Shown: positions 1 to 10,081 of the stretch, in pieces
How positions within the stretch are numbered: the first letter of the stretch is position 1
Layout: every line of letters starts with the position of its first letter
From: Chloroflexota bacterium
Lineage (GTDB): Bacteria; Chloroflexota; Dormibacteria; Dormibacterales; Dormibacteraceae
Length of the DNA stretch: 64,000 bases
Direction: 5' to 3'
Assembly: GCA_005881275.1 (NCBI GenBank)
Contig: VBEF01000017.1
Span: forward strand, 1-64,000
The notes under the pieces: model-generated
Databases searched by the model: none
The model's input: only the letters and a program-made list of their open reading frames with translations
Told to the model about the DNA's origin: nothing
Position numbers and translations under genes: made by a program

Positions 1-60
1 GGGCAGATCGTGACCATCGCCCCGACCGTCACCTTCGGGTTGCCGCGCGGACCGGACTAG
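1..60 (+). CDS. C-terminal end of an unidentified gene
   Basis: The first 60 bases read in frame as 19 residues (ending VTFGLPRGPD) followed by a TAG stop, with the 5' part outside the window. The next gene begins 9 bases later on the same strand, which would fit an operon. Nothing in the 19 residues identifies a family, and the reading is supported only by the open frame and its position. Confidence 0.35.
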   Translation, partial: GQIVTIAPTVTFGLPRGPD

Positions 61-69
61 ATTTCTGGG

Positions 70-717
70 GTGGACCGGTCGGGGGCAATTCGCTTGCCGC
101 TTCTGGTGATCGCGGCGGCATGCGCTGCGGCGGTCGCCGGTCTCACGGTCCTGGTGAGGACGACGCCCTACATCGCGCTCGACGACGCGGTCGCGAAAGC
201 GATCCAGTCCCTGGACCTCGGCCCACTCGCCGCCCCATTTCCCTTCTTCAGGTGGGCCGGCGGGCCAGGCGGACCGTACATGGCGGCCGCGACCATCGCG
301 CTCGTCCTCCTCTTCAACCGCCGCGCCTGGTTGCTGGCGATTCTGGCCATCGCCGGGGGCGTCTGGTACGAGGCTCTCCTTGTCCTGGCGCAGCGCCCGC
401 GACCGACAGCGGATCAGGTTCTGCGCATCACGGAGCATCCCGGGGCCACGAGCTATCCCAGCGGCCATGTGATCTTCCTCACGATCAACCTCGCCGTCCT
501 TGTGCTGTGCATCGGACACCGATACCTACCGACAAAGGGGCAGGTCATCGCATGGGCAATCACCGGCGCGATCGCGCTCCTCGTCGCCATCAGCCGGGTG
601 TACGCCGGCACCCACTGGCCACTAGATGTCATCGCGAGCCTGCTCGTCGTGGTCGGATGGCTGTGCCTCGTCGTCTCCATCCGCGCGATCTCCGACCCCG
701 CCTTCCGCAAGAATTAA
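70..717 (+). CDS. PAP2-superfamily membrane phosphatase
   Basis: A 215-residue integral membrane protein, probably a lipid or undecaprenyl-pyrophosphate phosphatase. The PAP2 signature is visible in order: a QRPRP segment near residue 112 (motif 1, without the usual preceding Lys), YPSGH near residue 132 (motif 2, catalytic His) and SRVYAGTHWPLD near residue 180 (motif 3, second catalytic His and Asp). Five or six hydrophobic segments surround these motifs, as expected for the family, and the length is typical of single-domain members. The start is GTG. The following aldo/keto reductase begins 12 bases after the stop, so the two are probably cotranscribed. The substrate cannot be told from sequence. 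Confidence 0.85.
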   Translation: MDRSGAIRLPLLVIAAACAAAVAGLTVLVRTTPYIALDDAVAKAIQSLDLGPLAAPFPFFRWAGGPGGPYMAAATIALVLLFNRRAWLLAILAIAGGVWYEALLVLAQRPRPTADQVLRITEHPGATSYPSGHVIFLTINLAVLVLCIGHRYLPTKGQVIAWAITGAIALLVAISRVYAGTHWPLDVIASLLVVVGWLCLVVSIRAISDPAFRKN

Positions 718-729
718 GAAGGACGTGAC

Positions 730-1752
730 GTGACGGGAAACCACACCGACCGATACGCCCGCATGCGGTACCGCCGCACCGGGCACAGCGGGCTGAAGCT
801 GCCGGCGATCTCGCTCGGGCTGTGGCAGAACTTCGGCGGCGACGCCCCGTTCGAGCGCCAGCGAGCGATCGTGCGCCGGGCCTTCGACCTCGGGATCACG
901 CACTTCGACCTGGCCAACAACTACGGCCCGCCGCCCGGTTCGGCGGAGGAAAACTTCGGCCGCACGCTGGCGACGGACCTGGAAGGCCACCGCGACGAGC
1001 TGATCATCTCGACCAAGGCGGGTTACGACATGTGGCCCGGGCCGTACGGAGAGTGGGGCTCGCGCAAGTACCTACTGGCGAGCCTCGATCAGAGCCTCAA
1101 GCGCATGGGTCTCGACTACGTCGACATCTTCTACTCACATCGCGTCGATCCGGACACTCCGCTCGAGGAGACGATGGGGGCGCTCGACACCGCGCTGCGC
1201 CACGGCAAAGCGCTGTACGTGGGCATCTCCTCCTACTCGGCGAAACGCACCAGAGAGGCCGCCGCCACGCTCAGACAAATGGGGACGCGGCTGCTCATCC
1301 ACCAGCCGTCGTACTCGATGCTCAACCGGTGGGCCGAGCCCGAGCTGTTCGACGTTCTGAGGCAAGAGGGGATCGGCTGCATCGTCTTCTCGCCCCTGGC
1401 GCAGGGCCTCCTGACAGACCGCTATCTCAACGGCGTGCCTGAAGGCTCGCGCGCCAGCCACCCCGGGTCCATGTCGCACGACATGCTCACGGACGCGAAC
1501 CTGGCCAAGATCCGTGCCCTCAACGAGATCGCCCGGCGGCGCGGCCAGTCGCTGGCCGAGATGGCCATTGCCTGGACCCTGCGCGACCCCGTCGTGACCT
1601 CGGCCCTCGTCGGGGCCAGCAGCGTCGCCCAGCTCGAGCAAAACATTGCTGCCCTGGACAAGCTCGAGTTCTCGCCCGCCGAGCTCAAGGAGATCGACGG
1701 CCACGCCACTGACAGCGGAATCAACATCTGGGCCCGATCGAGCGACGCTTGA
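730..1752 (+). CDS. Aldo/keto reductase, YghZ-like
   Basis: A 340-residue NADPH-dependent aldo/keto reductase with a TIM-barrel fold. It resembles the E. coli YghZ (L-glyceraldehyde 3-phosphate reductase) group: RRTGHSGLKLPAISLGLW at the N-terminus, FDLANNYGPPPGSAEE carrying the catalytic Asp/Tyr, STKAGYDMWPGPYG with the catalytic Lys, DIFYSHRVDP with the active-site His, and GISSYS. The start is GTG at 730 with GAAGGA 7 bases upstream. In the family these enzymes detoxify aldehydes such as methylglyoxal. It sits apart from the sulfur operon that follows, separated by about 275 bases containing the leader peptide and attenuator. Confidence 0.88.
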   Translation: MTGNHTDRYARMRYRRTGHSGLKLPAISLGLWQNFGGDAPFERQRAIVRRAFDLGITHFDLANNYGPPPGSAEENFGRTLATDLEGHRDELIISTKAGYDMWPGPYGEWGSRKYLLASLDQSLKRMGLDYVDIFYSHRVDPDTPLEETMGALDTALRHGKALYVGISSYSAKRTREAAATLRQMGTRLLIHQPSYSMLNRWAEPELFDVLRQEGIGCIVFSPLAQGLLTDRYLNGVPEGSRASHPGSMSHDMLTDANLAKIRALNEIARRRGQSLAEMAIAWTLRDPVVTSALVGASSVAQLEQNIAALDKLEFSPAELKEIDGHATDSGINIWARSSDA

Positions 1753-1850
1753 CGCCAAGGTGGAGCCGGCGGACAAAAAGCCGGGCCGTCGTTTGGTGTC
1801 GTGTCCACAGCCACACGTGGTCACCGAGACGCTATCCTTGCCTGGAATCT

Positions 1851-1937
1851 ATGCGTAGATCGATGGCTCACGCTCCTGTCCTCACTCGGCGACGAGCGAT
1901 CGACTACGTCCGCTGCGCCAGCTGCTTCTGTAGCTAG
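1851..1937 (+). CDS. Cys-rich leader peptide upstream of the sulfur operon
   Basis: A short open frame of 28 codons (from ATG 1851) or 24 codons (from ATG 1863) ending at TAG 1935-1937. Its C-terminus is RRRAIDYVRCASCFCS, with three Cys codons among the last seven. This matches the pattern of actinobacterial leader peptides before sulfur-assimilation operons (a short basic R-R-x-x-[IV]-D-[LY] segment, then a Cys-rich tail), which act as cysteine-responsive attenuators in mycobacteria. It lies 90 bases before the sulfite reductase start and directly before two strong RNA hairpins. TATCCT at 1833-1838 is a possible -10 box, but no good -35 is visible. Translation and the exact start are inferred. 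Confidence 0.75.
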   Translation: MRRSMAHAPVLTRRRAIDYVRCASCFCS

Positions 1938-1950
1938 CCGAACTCTCTGA

Positions 1951-1993
1951 CCGGGCCGCAAGGCCCAACCACGCCCGGGCGTGGGTCCTTTTT
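1951..1993 (+). terminator. Candidate transcription attenuator before sulfite reductase
   Basis: Two adjacent hairpins follow the leader peptide stop. The first is GGGCC-GCAA-GGCCC (1953-1966), a 5-bp stem with a GNRA-type loop. The second is the perfect palindrome CCACGCCCGGGCGTGG (1969-1984), followed by GTCC and five T (1989-1993), which resembles an intrinsic terminator. CCGGGC at 1951-1956 is complementary to GCCCGG at 1973-1978, so a mutually exclusive pairing could open the terminator. The sulfite reductase RBS and TTG start lie 20-35 bases downstream. The regulation is an inference from this layout. Confidence 0.7.
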
Positions 1994-2027
1994 CGGCATC
2001 AGCGAATCAAGCGGAGGCGCATCCAGT

Positions 2028-3737
2028 TTGTCCAATCTGTCCGACGGAACATCGGCCGACACCTTCTCCAAGAACGAGTCCATAAAGGCGGCCAGCAACC
2101 ACCTTCGAGGGCTCATCAAGGAGGAGCTCGTCGAAGACACGCCCGTGTTCAGCGACGATTCCGAGCAGCTGCTCAAGTTCCACGGGATCTATCAACAGGA
2201 CGACCGCGACCGCCGCAAGGAAGCGAGGGCAAAGGGCCTCGACAAGCACCACCAGCTGATGATCCGGACGCGGATCCCTGGGGGCATCGTGTCCGCGGAC
2301 GCGTACATCGCTCACGACGACATCAGCCAGAAATGGGCCAACGGCACCCTGCGCGTGACCACCCGGCAGGACTTCCAGCTCCACGGTGTGCTCAAGGGCG
2401 ACCTCAAGAAATCGATCGCCGGCATCAACGACGCACTGCTCACGACCCTCGGCGGGTGTGGCGACGTCAACCGCAACGTCATGTGCTGCCCCGAGCCGAA
2501 GGCGGATGCCTTCCACGAACACCTGAATCGCTCGATCACGTCGATCGTCTCCGCTCTGACCCCGCGGACCGCCGCGTACCACGAGATATGGCTCGACGGC
2601 GAGGTCGTGCGCTCGTCCGAGCCAGAGGTTGAACCTGTCTACGGCGAGCAGTACTTACCGCGCAAGTTCAAGACGACCGTCGCGCTCGAGGGCGACAACT
2701 GCGTCGACATCTACGCCCACGACCTCGCGCTCGTCGCCATGCGGGGACCGAATGGCTCGGTGAGAGGATTCAACGTCCTCGTCGGCGGCGGCCTCGGCCG
2801 GACGCACAACAAGCCTGAGACATTTGTGGCCGTCGCGCGGCCGATGGCGTTCGTCCAGCCCGACCAGGTAGTCGACCTCGCGCGCGAAGTCGTCGCCGTG
2901 CAGCGCGACTACGGGGACCGCAGCAACCGCAAGCACGCGCGTCTCAAATACACGATCGCGGACCGCGGGCTCGATTGGTTTCGCGCCGAGGTGCAAAAGC
3001 GGCTTCCGTTCCCGCTGCAGCCGCCCGAACCGCTGCGCTGGAAACCTGTCGACGACCACCTGGGCTGGCACGAGCAGGGCGACGGGAATCTTTACCTCGG
3101 CGTCTACGTCGAGAACGGCCGCATCGCGGACGCGGGCGAGGTGCGGATGCGCACCGGGCTGCGCGCGATCATCGAAGAGATCCGGCCGGAGGTCCGCCTG
3201 ACCGCGCAGCAAAACGTGATCCTGGCCGGCGTCAAGCCCGCGCAGAAGGCCCGCGTGGACGAGCTCCTGGCGGAACAGGGCATCGCGGCGGTCGAGTCGA
3301 TTCCCCACGCCATCCGCTACGCCATGGCGTGCCCCGCCATCCCGACGTGCGGCCTGGCCGTGGCCGAGGCCGAGCGCGCGCTTCCTTCTCTCATCCGCCA
3401 GATCGCCTCGATGCTCGACGAGCTCGGGCTGGGCGAGGAGCGGATCAGCTTCCGGATGAGCGGCTGCCCCAACGGTTGCTCGCGTCCTTATCTGGGCGAT
3501 GTCGGCTTTGTCGGCACCACCCTCGGCAAGTACGACGTCATGCTGGCGGGGGACTTCGACGGCACGCGTCTCAACCGCCTGTACGCGCCAAACGTGCCTA
3601 TTGGCACGATTCCATCCCTGCTCCGCCCGATGTTCATCGAGTTCGGTGCGAACCGCGCGCCGGGCGAAGGCTTTGGCGATTGGGTCGAGCGGATCGGCTT
3701 CGAGTCGCTGCGCGAGCGCGCGGAGCAGACGGCATGA
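2028..3737 (+). CDS. sir: Assimilatory sulfite reductase (ferredoxin-type siroheme/4Fe-4S)
   Basis: A 569-residue hemoprotein that reduces sulfite to sulfide with six electrons. It has the two pseudo-symmetric halves of the nitrite/sulfite reductase family: an N-terminal ferredoxin-like half containing TLRVTTRQDFQLHG (about residues 107-120), and a C-terminal half with the cluster and siroheme ligands in two pairs, CPAIPTC (C435, C441) and CPNGC (C480, C484). The start is TTG 2028, chosen because GGAGG lies 10 bases upstream. The context (APS reductase, siroheme synthase, ATP sulfurylase in one run) points to sulfite rather than nitrite. It is the first gene after the Cys leader and attenuator, and overlaps cysH by 4 bases. 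Confidence 0.9.
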   Translation: MSNLSDGTSADTFSKNESIKAASNHLRGLIKEELVEDTPVFSDDSEQLLKFHGIYQQDDRDRRKEARAKGLDKHHQLMIRTRIPGGIVSADAYIAHDDISQKWANGTLRVTTRQDFQLHGVLKGDLKKSIAGINDALLTTLGGCGDVNRNVMCCPEPKADAFHEHLNRSITSIVSALTPRTAAYHEIWLDGEVVRSSEPEVEPVYGEQYLPRKFKTTVALEGDNCVDIYAHDLALVAMRGPNGSVRGFNVLVGGGLGRTHNKPETFVAVARPMAFVQPDQVVDLAREVVAVQRDYGDRSNRKHARLKYTIADRGLDWFRAEVQKRLPFPLQPPEPLRWKPVDDHLGWHEQGDGNLYLGVYVENGRIADAGEVRMRTGLRAIIEEIRPEVRLTAQQNVILAGVKPAQKARVDELLAEQGIAAVESIPHAIRYAMACPAIPTCGLAVAEAERALPSLIRQIASMLDELGLGEERISFRMSGCPNGCSRPYLGDVGFVGTTLGKYDVMLAGDFDGTRLNRLYAPNVPIGTIPSLLRPMFIEFGANRAPGEGFGDWVERIGFESLRERAEQTA

Positions 3738-4471
3738 TCGCGACGCTTCCCGCGGAGCTTGCCTCGAACCCCCAGCCGGCAGACGTGCTGCGGTGGGCGT
3801 ACGGCAACTTCAGCCGGGTCGCGATCGTGGCGAGCTTTCAGGCCGAGTCGTCGGTAATCATCGACATCGCCTCCAGGATCCGGTCCGACCTGTCGGTGCT
3901 TACGCTCGACACCGGCCGCCTCCCTCAGGAGACGCACGACATGATCGACCGCGTCCGCGAGCGCTACCAGATAGAGATCCAGGTCGTGCACCCAGACGCC
4001 GGCGAGGTGCAGCGGATCGTCACGGAGCACGGCGCCAACCTCTTCCACCACTCGCCGCAGCTCCGGCGCCTCTGCTGCGACGTGCGCAAATCGCGGCCCC
4101 TGGACCGGGCGCTGAGCGGCTACGACGCCTGGGTGACCGGCGTCCGGCGCCAGCAATCGGCGACCCGGGCCGAAACCCAGCTCTTCGCCCTCGACGAGCA
4201 TCACAACGGTATCGCCAAGATCGCGCCCCTTGCGACCTGGACGAAGGCCCGCGTCTGGGATTACATCCGCGCCAACCACCTTCCCTACCACGCGCTCTAC
4301 GACCAGGGCTACACCTCGATCGGGTGTGCCCCGTGCACCCGAGCCACCACGGCAGGCGAGGACGAGAGGGCGGGCCGTTGGTGGTGGGAGCAGAACGAAG
4401 TCAAAGAGTGCGGAATCCACCACTCGCCCAACGGACGACCGTACCCATTGAGCGCGAGCAAAAAGCGGTGA
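3734..4471 (+). CDS. cysH: Adenylyl-sulfate reductase (APS-type CysH)
   Basis: A 245-residue cytosolic enzyme that reduces adenylyl sulfate (APS, possibly also PAPS) to sulfite using thioredoxin. The pyrophosphatase-like fold shows in VASFQAESSVIID and TLDTGRLPQETHDM. The two Cys pairs that bind a [4Fe-4S] cluster, diagnostic of APS reductases, are present: C114-C115 (RLCCDVRK) and C198/C201 (GCAPC). The catalytic C-terminal Cys is C226 in KECGIH. The ATG at 3734 overlaps the sulfite reductase stop as ATGA and places the start at the family's usual N-terminus. The cluster Cys make strict PAPS use unlikely, although the operon also encodes APS kinase. Confidence 0.92.
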   Translation: MIATLPAELASNPQPADVLRWAYGNFSRVAIVASFQAESSVIIDIASRIRSDLSVLTLDTGRLPQETHDMIDRVRERYQIEIQVVHPDAGEVQRIVTEHGANLFHHSPQLRRLCCDVRKSRPLDRALSGYDAWVTGVRRQQSATRAETQLFALDEHHNGIAKIAPLATWTKARVWDYIRANHLPYHALYDQGYTSIGCAPCTRATTAGEDERAGRWWWEQNEVKECGIHHSPNGRPYPLSASKKR

Positions 4472-5505
4472 ATCGTTTGAAAACCCTCGGCCTCGGCGCG
4501 GCGATGCTGCTGGCCGCCGCCTGCGGCGCGGCTTCAGCGGGCGCGCCCAGCGACGACAGCCCGCTCACGCTTCGGCTTGGCTTCTTCCCCAACCTCACCC
4601 ACGCCCCTGCGCTGATCGGAGTCAACAAGAATTTCTTTGCCGGAAGCCTGGACAGCAAAGTGACGTTGGAGACCAAGACCTTCAACGCGGGTGGCGACGC
4701 CGTCACGGCGATTCTGTCCGACTCGATCGACGCCACGTTTGTCGGTCCGAATCCGACGGTCAACGCATTTGCCCAGTCCCACGGCCAGGCGATCAGGGTC
4801 GTCGCCGGCGCCACCTCAGGTGGGGCTCTGCTGGTCGTGAAGCCGAGCATCAAATCCCCAGCCGAGCTGAAGGGCAAGAAGATCGCCGATCCGCAGCTTG
4901 GCGCGACCCAGGACGTAGCGCTGCGCTGGTATCTGAAGAGCCAGGGGCTCAACGCGGACGCTGCGGGAGGCGGCGACGTGAGCGTCGTGCCGCAGGACAA
5001 CGCTCAGACCCTGACCGCATTCAAGCAAGGCCAGATCGCCGGCGCCTGGCTGCCCGAGCCATGGGCCAGCAGGCTGGTTGTCGAAGGGGGCGCGAAGGTT
5101 CTGGTTGACGAGCGAGACCTCTGGCCTCAGGGCAGGTTCGTGACCACCAACCTGATCGTCCGAAGCGACTTTCTCGCCGCTCACCCGAAGCGAATCAAGG
5201 CGCTCCTCGAGGGCCTCTACCAATCGGTCGCCTATCTCAACTCGAACGGCTCCGAGTCGCAGAGCTTGACCAACGACGCGGTCGGGCAGATCACCGGCAA
5301 GAAGCTGGCAGCTGGTGTCATTTCAGCCGCGTGGTCGCATCTCAGCTTCAGCATCGACCCTCTGGCCTCCACCCTCAAGGCTTCAGCGGATCACGCCCAC
5401 AGCGTCGGTCTGCTTCCGAGCACCGACCTGAAAGGCCTGTATGACCTCACGCTGCTGAACCAGGTGCTGGCATCCCATCGCGAACAAGCGGTCCCCGGCC
5501 TGTGA
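4468..5505 (+). CDS. ABC transporter substrate-binding lipoprotein, SsuA/TauA-like
   Basis: A 345-residue periplasmic-type binding protein of the sulfonate/nitrate/taurine family. The signal peptide ends in a lipobox (LLAAAC), so the mature protein is probably membrane-anchored. The family pattern is clear: LRLGFFPNLTHAPALIG at the mature N-terminus, AILSDSIDATFVGPNP, and QIAGAWLPEPWASRLV. The start is GTG 4468, overlapping the cysH stop (GTGA). It heads an SsuA-SsuB-SsuC-like set inside the sulfate assimilation run. No desulfonating monooxygenase (SsuD/TauD) is near, so the ligand could be a sulfonate, sulfate ester or sulfate itself. Confidence 0.85.
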   Translation: MNRLKTLGLGAAMLLAAACGAASAGAPSDDSPLTLRLGFFPNLTHAPALIGVNKNFFAGSLDSKVTLETKTFNAGGDAVTAILSDSIDATFVGPNPTVNAFAQSHGQAIRVVAGATSGGALLVVKPSIKSPAELKGKKIADPQLGATQDVALRWYLKSQGLNADAAGGGDVSVVPQDNAQTLTAFKQGQIAGAWLPEPWASRLVVEGGAKVLVDERDLWPQGRFVTTNLIVRSDFLAAHPKRIKALLEGLYQSVAYLNSNGSESQSLTNDAVGQITGKKLAAGVISAAWSHLSFSIDPLASTLKASADHAHSVGLLPSTDLKGLYDLTLLNQVLASHREQAVPGL

Positions 5506-6269
5506 GCCAGGTCCTCGAGCTCTCCAACAAACACGCGCTGAGCGTCGAGCGGCTGACGATGGCTTTCCCGCATGGCGATCGGTTGCTTCTCGCCTTGCAG
5601 GGAGCCACGCTGGAAGTCAAGCGAGGCGAGCTGGTTTGTGTGGTGGGTGCCTCAGGTTCGGGAAAGAGCACGCTTCTCAACATTCTCGCGGGACTCGATC
5701 GCCCCACCGCCGGGCGCGCGCACGTGCACGGACGCGTTGCGCTGATGTTCCAGGAAGCGGCGTTGCTGCCCTGGTTGACCGCAGCCGGAAACGTCGAGCT
5801 GGCGCTCGAGCTGCGCGGGGTGAGAGCCTCGCAGCGCCGGACCATCGCTTGCGAGCTTCTGAATCGAGTCCACCTTGCAGGCTTTGAGAAGCGGCGGCCC
5901 CACGAGCTGTCCGGTGGCATGAAGCAGCGTGTCGCCCTGGCGCGCGCGCTGGCCCAAGATGCGGATGTCCTGCTGATGGACGAGCCGTTTGCAGCCCTGG
6001 ACGCCATCACCCGCGACCTCCTCCATGAGGAGCTCGTACGGATCTGGAACGAGTCGGGGCTCACGATTCTGTTCGTCACGCACAACGCACGCGAGGCTGT
6101 GCGGCTGGGTGATCGCGTCCTTGTGTTCACCAGCCGGCCGGGTCGCGTCGCGCAGGAGATAAGAGTCGACCTGCCCCGACCCCGCAGCCTCGACTCACCT
6201 GAGCTCGCGGTCATCGCCGGCCGCATCACTGATCGCTTGAAGCACGAGATGACCCCGAATGGCGACTGA
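5502..6269 (+). CDS. ABC transporter ATPase, SsuB/TauB-like
   Basis: A 255-residue nucleotide-binding subunit partnering the neighbouring binding protein and permease. All motifs are intact: Walker A GASGSGKST near residue 50, Q-loop MFQEAALLPW, the TauB/SsuB-type LSGGMKQRVALARAL signature, Walker B VLLMDEPFAALD, and the switch His in FVTHNAREAV. The GTG start at 5502 overlaps the preceding stop (GTGA), and the 3' end overlaps the permease by 11 bases, implying translational coupling. It energizes uptake of an organosulfur compound or oxyanion; the exact substrate is unknown. Confidence 0.9.
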   Translation: MSQVLELSNKHALSVERLTMAFPHGDRLLLALQGATLEVKRGELVCVVGASGSGKSTLLNILAGLDRPTAGRAHVHGRVALMFQEAALLPWLTAAGNVELALELRGVRASQRRTIACELLNRVHLAGFEKRRPHELSGGMKQRVALARALAQDADVLLMDEPFAALDAITRDLLHEELVRIWNESGLTILFVTHNAREAVRLGDRVLVFTSRPGRVAQEIRVDLPRPRSLDSPELAVIAGRITDRLKHEMTPNGD

Positions 6270-7109
6270 GATCGCTACCGGTTTTGCGCTCCCCGAGATC
6301 AGCGAGGCGGCGTCGCCGCCGCACGGCGCTCCGGCGCTTCAGGTGTGGCGCAATGTCTGGCCGAAGGTCGCGGCGGTCGGACTCGCCCTCGCGGCCTGGC
6401 AGGTGGTGGTTTGGTCGGGTTGGAAACCGGACTACGTCCTGCCCGGCCCGGCGGCGGTGCTCGGCCGCCTGGCCGCGGACCTGCGCCACGCCGATTTCTA
6501 TGTCGGGGTTGCCATCACCCTGCGGAGGGCACTCATCGGCTACGCCATCGCGGTCGCCATCGGAAGCGCGGTCGGGATCCTCGTCGCGCGCGTGTCGCTT
6601 CTACGCAAAGCGGTGGGCTCGGCGATCTTGGGCCTGCAGTCGATGCCCTCGATCGCGTGGTTTCCGCTCGCCATCCTCCTGTTCCAGCTGAGCGAGGGCG
6701 CCATCACGTTCGTCGTCATCCTGGGCGCCGCCCCGGCCATCGCGGCCGGGCTCCTGAGTGGCGTCGACCACGTGCAGCCGCTGCTGGTTCGCGTCGGACA
6801 GGTGATGGGTGCGAAGGGCCTTGGTTTGTACAGGCATGTGATCCTGCCCGCGGCGTTTCCCTCTTTCGTCGGTGGTCTGAAGCAAGGTTGGGCCTTTGCG
6901 TGGCGCAGCCTGATGGCCGGCGAGCTGCTTGTCATCGTCAACCACCAGGCGTCGCTTGGCCAGCAGCTGCAGTTCGCGCGAGACCTGGCTGACGCCGAGC
7001 AGCTGCTCGCCTTGATGATCGTGATCTTCGCCATCGGCGTTGCGATCGACAGCCTCTTCGGCACGCTCGATCGCGCCATCAGACAGCGTTGGGGTTTGGG
7101 AGGAGAGGT

Positions 7110-7113
<4 letters not shown>
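6259..7113 (+). CDS. ABC transporter permease, SsuC/TauC-like
   Basis: A 284-residue inner-membrane permease with six predicted transmembrane segments and the cytoplasmic EAA-type loop (GQVMGAKGLGLYRHVILPAAFPSF) contacting the ATPase. PSIAWFPLAILLF is typical of the SsuC/NrtB/TauC family. The ATG at 6259 lies inside the ATPase gene (11-base overlap), and its stop overlaps the start of the next gene. With the preceding two genes it completes an importer embedded in the sulfur assimilation run. Confidence 0.9.
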
Positions 7114-8752
<1,639 letters not shown>

Positions 8753-8756
<4 letters not shown>

Positions 8757-10081
8757 GGTACTACCCCGTCTTCCTCGATCTCGCGGACGAGCCATGCGTC
8801 GTGTTGGGCGAGGGCAAGCTCGCTGCCGAGAAAGCCGCCGGCTTGCGTGAAGCCGGAGCAGCGGTGCGTGTGATCGCATCGAAGGACTACCGGCGTGGCG
8901 ACCTCGCGGGCGCTCGCCTTGTCTTCGACGCCAGCGACGATCCCGCGGTCAACCGCGAGAGCTGGGCGGAGGCGGAGGCCGCCGGCATCCTGATCAACGT
9001 CGTCGACCGGCCGGCGCAGTGCCGTTTCATCGCACCGGCGATCGTGCGCCGCGACCCGCTCCTGATCGCGATCTCGACGGAGGGCCAGAGCCCGTTCCTC
9101 GCCTCGACCCTGAGGGCCCGGCTAGAGCGCTGGCTGGGTCGCGAATGGGGACCATTCACGGCGCTGATCGGTCGCACGCGGCGTGAGCTGCGCGAGCGGG
9201 GTATCCCGATTCAGCAGCAGACGAAGATCTACAAGCGGCTGCTCGCTTCGGACATCCGCAAGATGCTCCGCAACGACGACATCAGCGGTGCGCAGCACGC
9301 GGCGGCGGCGATCTCGCGCGCGGATTTGGGCGCCGGGGGGCGCGTCGCGCTCGTCGGCGCCGGACCTGGCGATCCCGACCTCCTGACGGTTCGGGCTCGA
9401 GAGCTGCTGGGGGACGCGGACTTTGTGCTCCACGACGCGCTGGTGAGCGCCGAAACGCTTGCGCTGTGCGGCCCGGAAGCGCGCCTCGAGGACGTGGGCA
9501 AGCGTGCGGGCAGGCGCAGCGCGCGGCAGGCGGATATCACGGCGCGTCTCATCGAGCTGGCGCGACAAGGCCATCTCGTGGTGCGCCTCAAAGGAGGCGA
9601 TCCGTTCGTCTTCGGACGAGGCGGTGAGGAGATGCGCGATCTGATTGCGGCCGGAGTCGACGTCGTCGTCGTGCCCGGGGTTAGCGCGGCAATCGCAGCA
9701 CCGGCTGCGGCAGGGATCCCGCTCACGATGCGCGGCGTCGCCTCATCGATCGCGGTGACGACGGGTGAGGGCAATGCTCCTGCCGCTCGCCTCCAGCAGC
9801 TCGCCGCGGCCGCGGACACGCTCGTCGTCCTGATGGCCCATGGCAAGCTCGAAGGTATTGCTTCGACGCTCGCCGAGCCGCTCGGCCGCAACCGGCCCGC
9901 GGCGGTGATCAGCAGCGCGACGCTGCCCGAGCAAGAGGTCGTGACCGGCACGTTGGGAGACATCGCCGAGCGGGTCGCGCGCTCCGGGCTGCTCCCGCCG
10001 GCGACACTGGTCGTGGGCGAGGTGGCGGCGCAGGCCGCATCGAACCTCGACCAGGTGGTAGATTTGGCGAGTTTTGGATAG
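8753..10081 (+). CDS. cysG: Siroheme synthase (CysG-like)
   Basis: A 442-residue multifunctional enzyme. Residues 1 to about 190 are the precorrin-2 dehydrogenase/ferrochelatase part (YYPVFLDLADEPCVVLGEGKL, FDASDDPAVN, NVVDRPAQCRFIAPAIV, with the usual ISTEGQSPFLASTLR). From about 198 comes the uroporphyrinogen-III C-methyltransferase: VALVGAGPGDPDLLTVRA, VRLKGGDPFVFGRGGEE and VVPGVSAAIAAPAAAGIPLT. Together they convert uroporphyrinogen III to siroheme, the cofactor of the sulfite reductase encoded upstream. The GTG at 8753 overlaps the previous stop. It also draws uroporphyrinogen III from the hem genes just downstream. Confidence 0.93.

Noticed and set aside
2975..3733. Long open frame continuing upstream of cysH through the sulfite reductase gene
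   Set aside because: The region is fully explained by sulfite reductase with intact cluster ligands; the other frame is Arg-rich shadow coding typical of high-GC DNA, and cysH starts naturally at ATG 3734.
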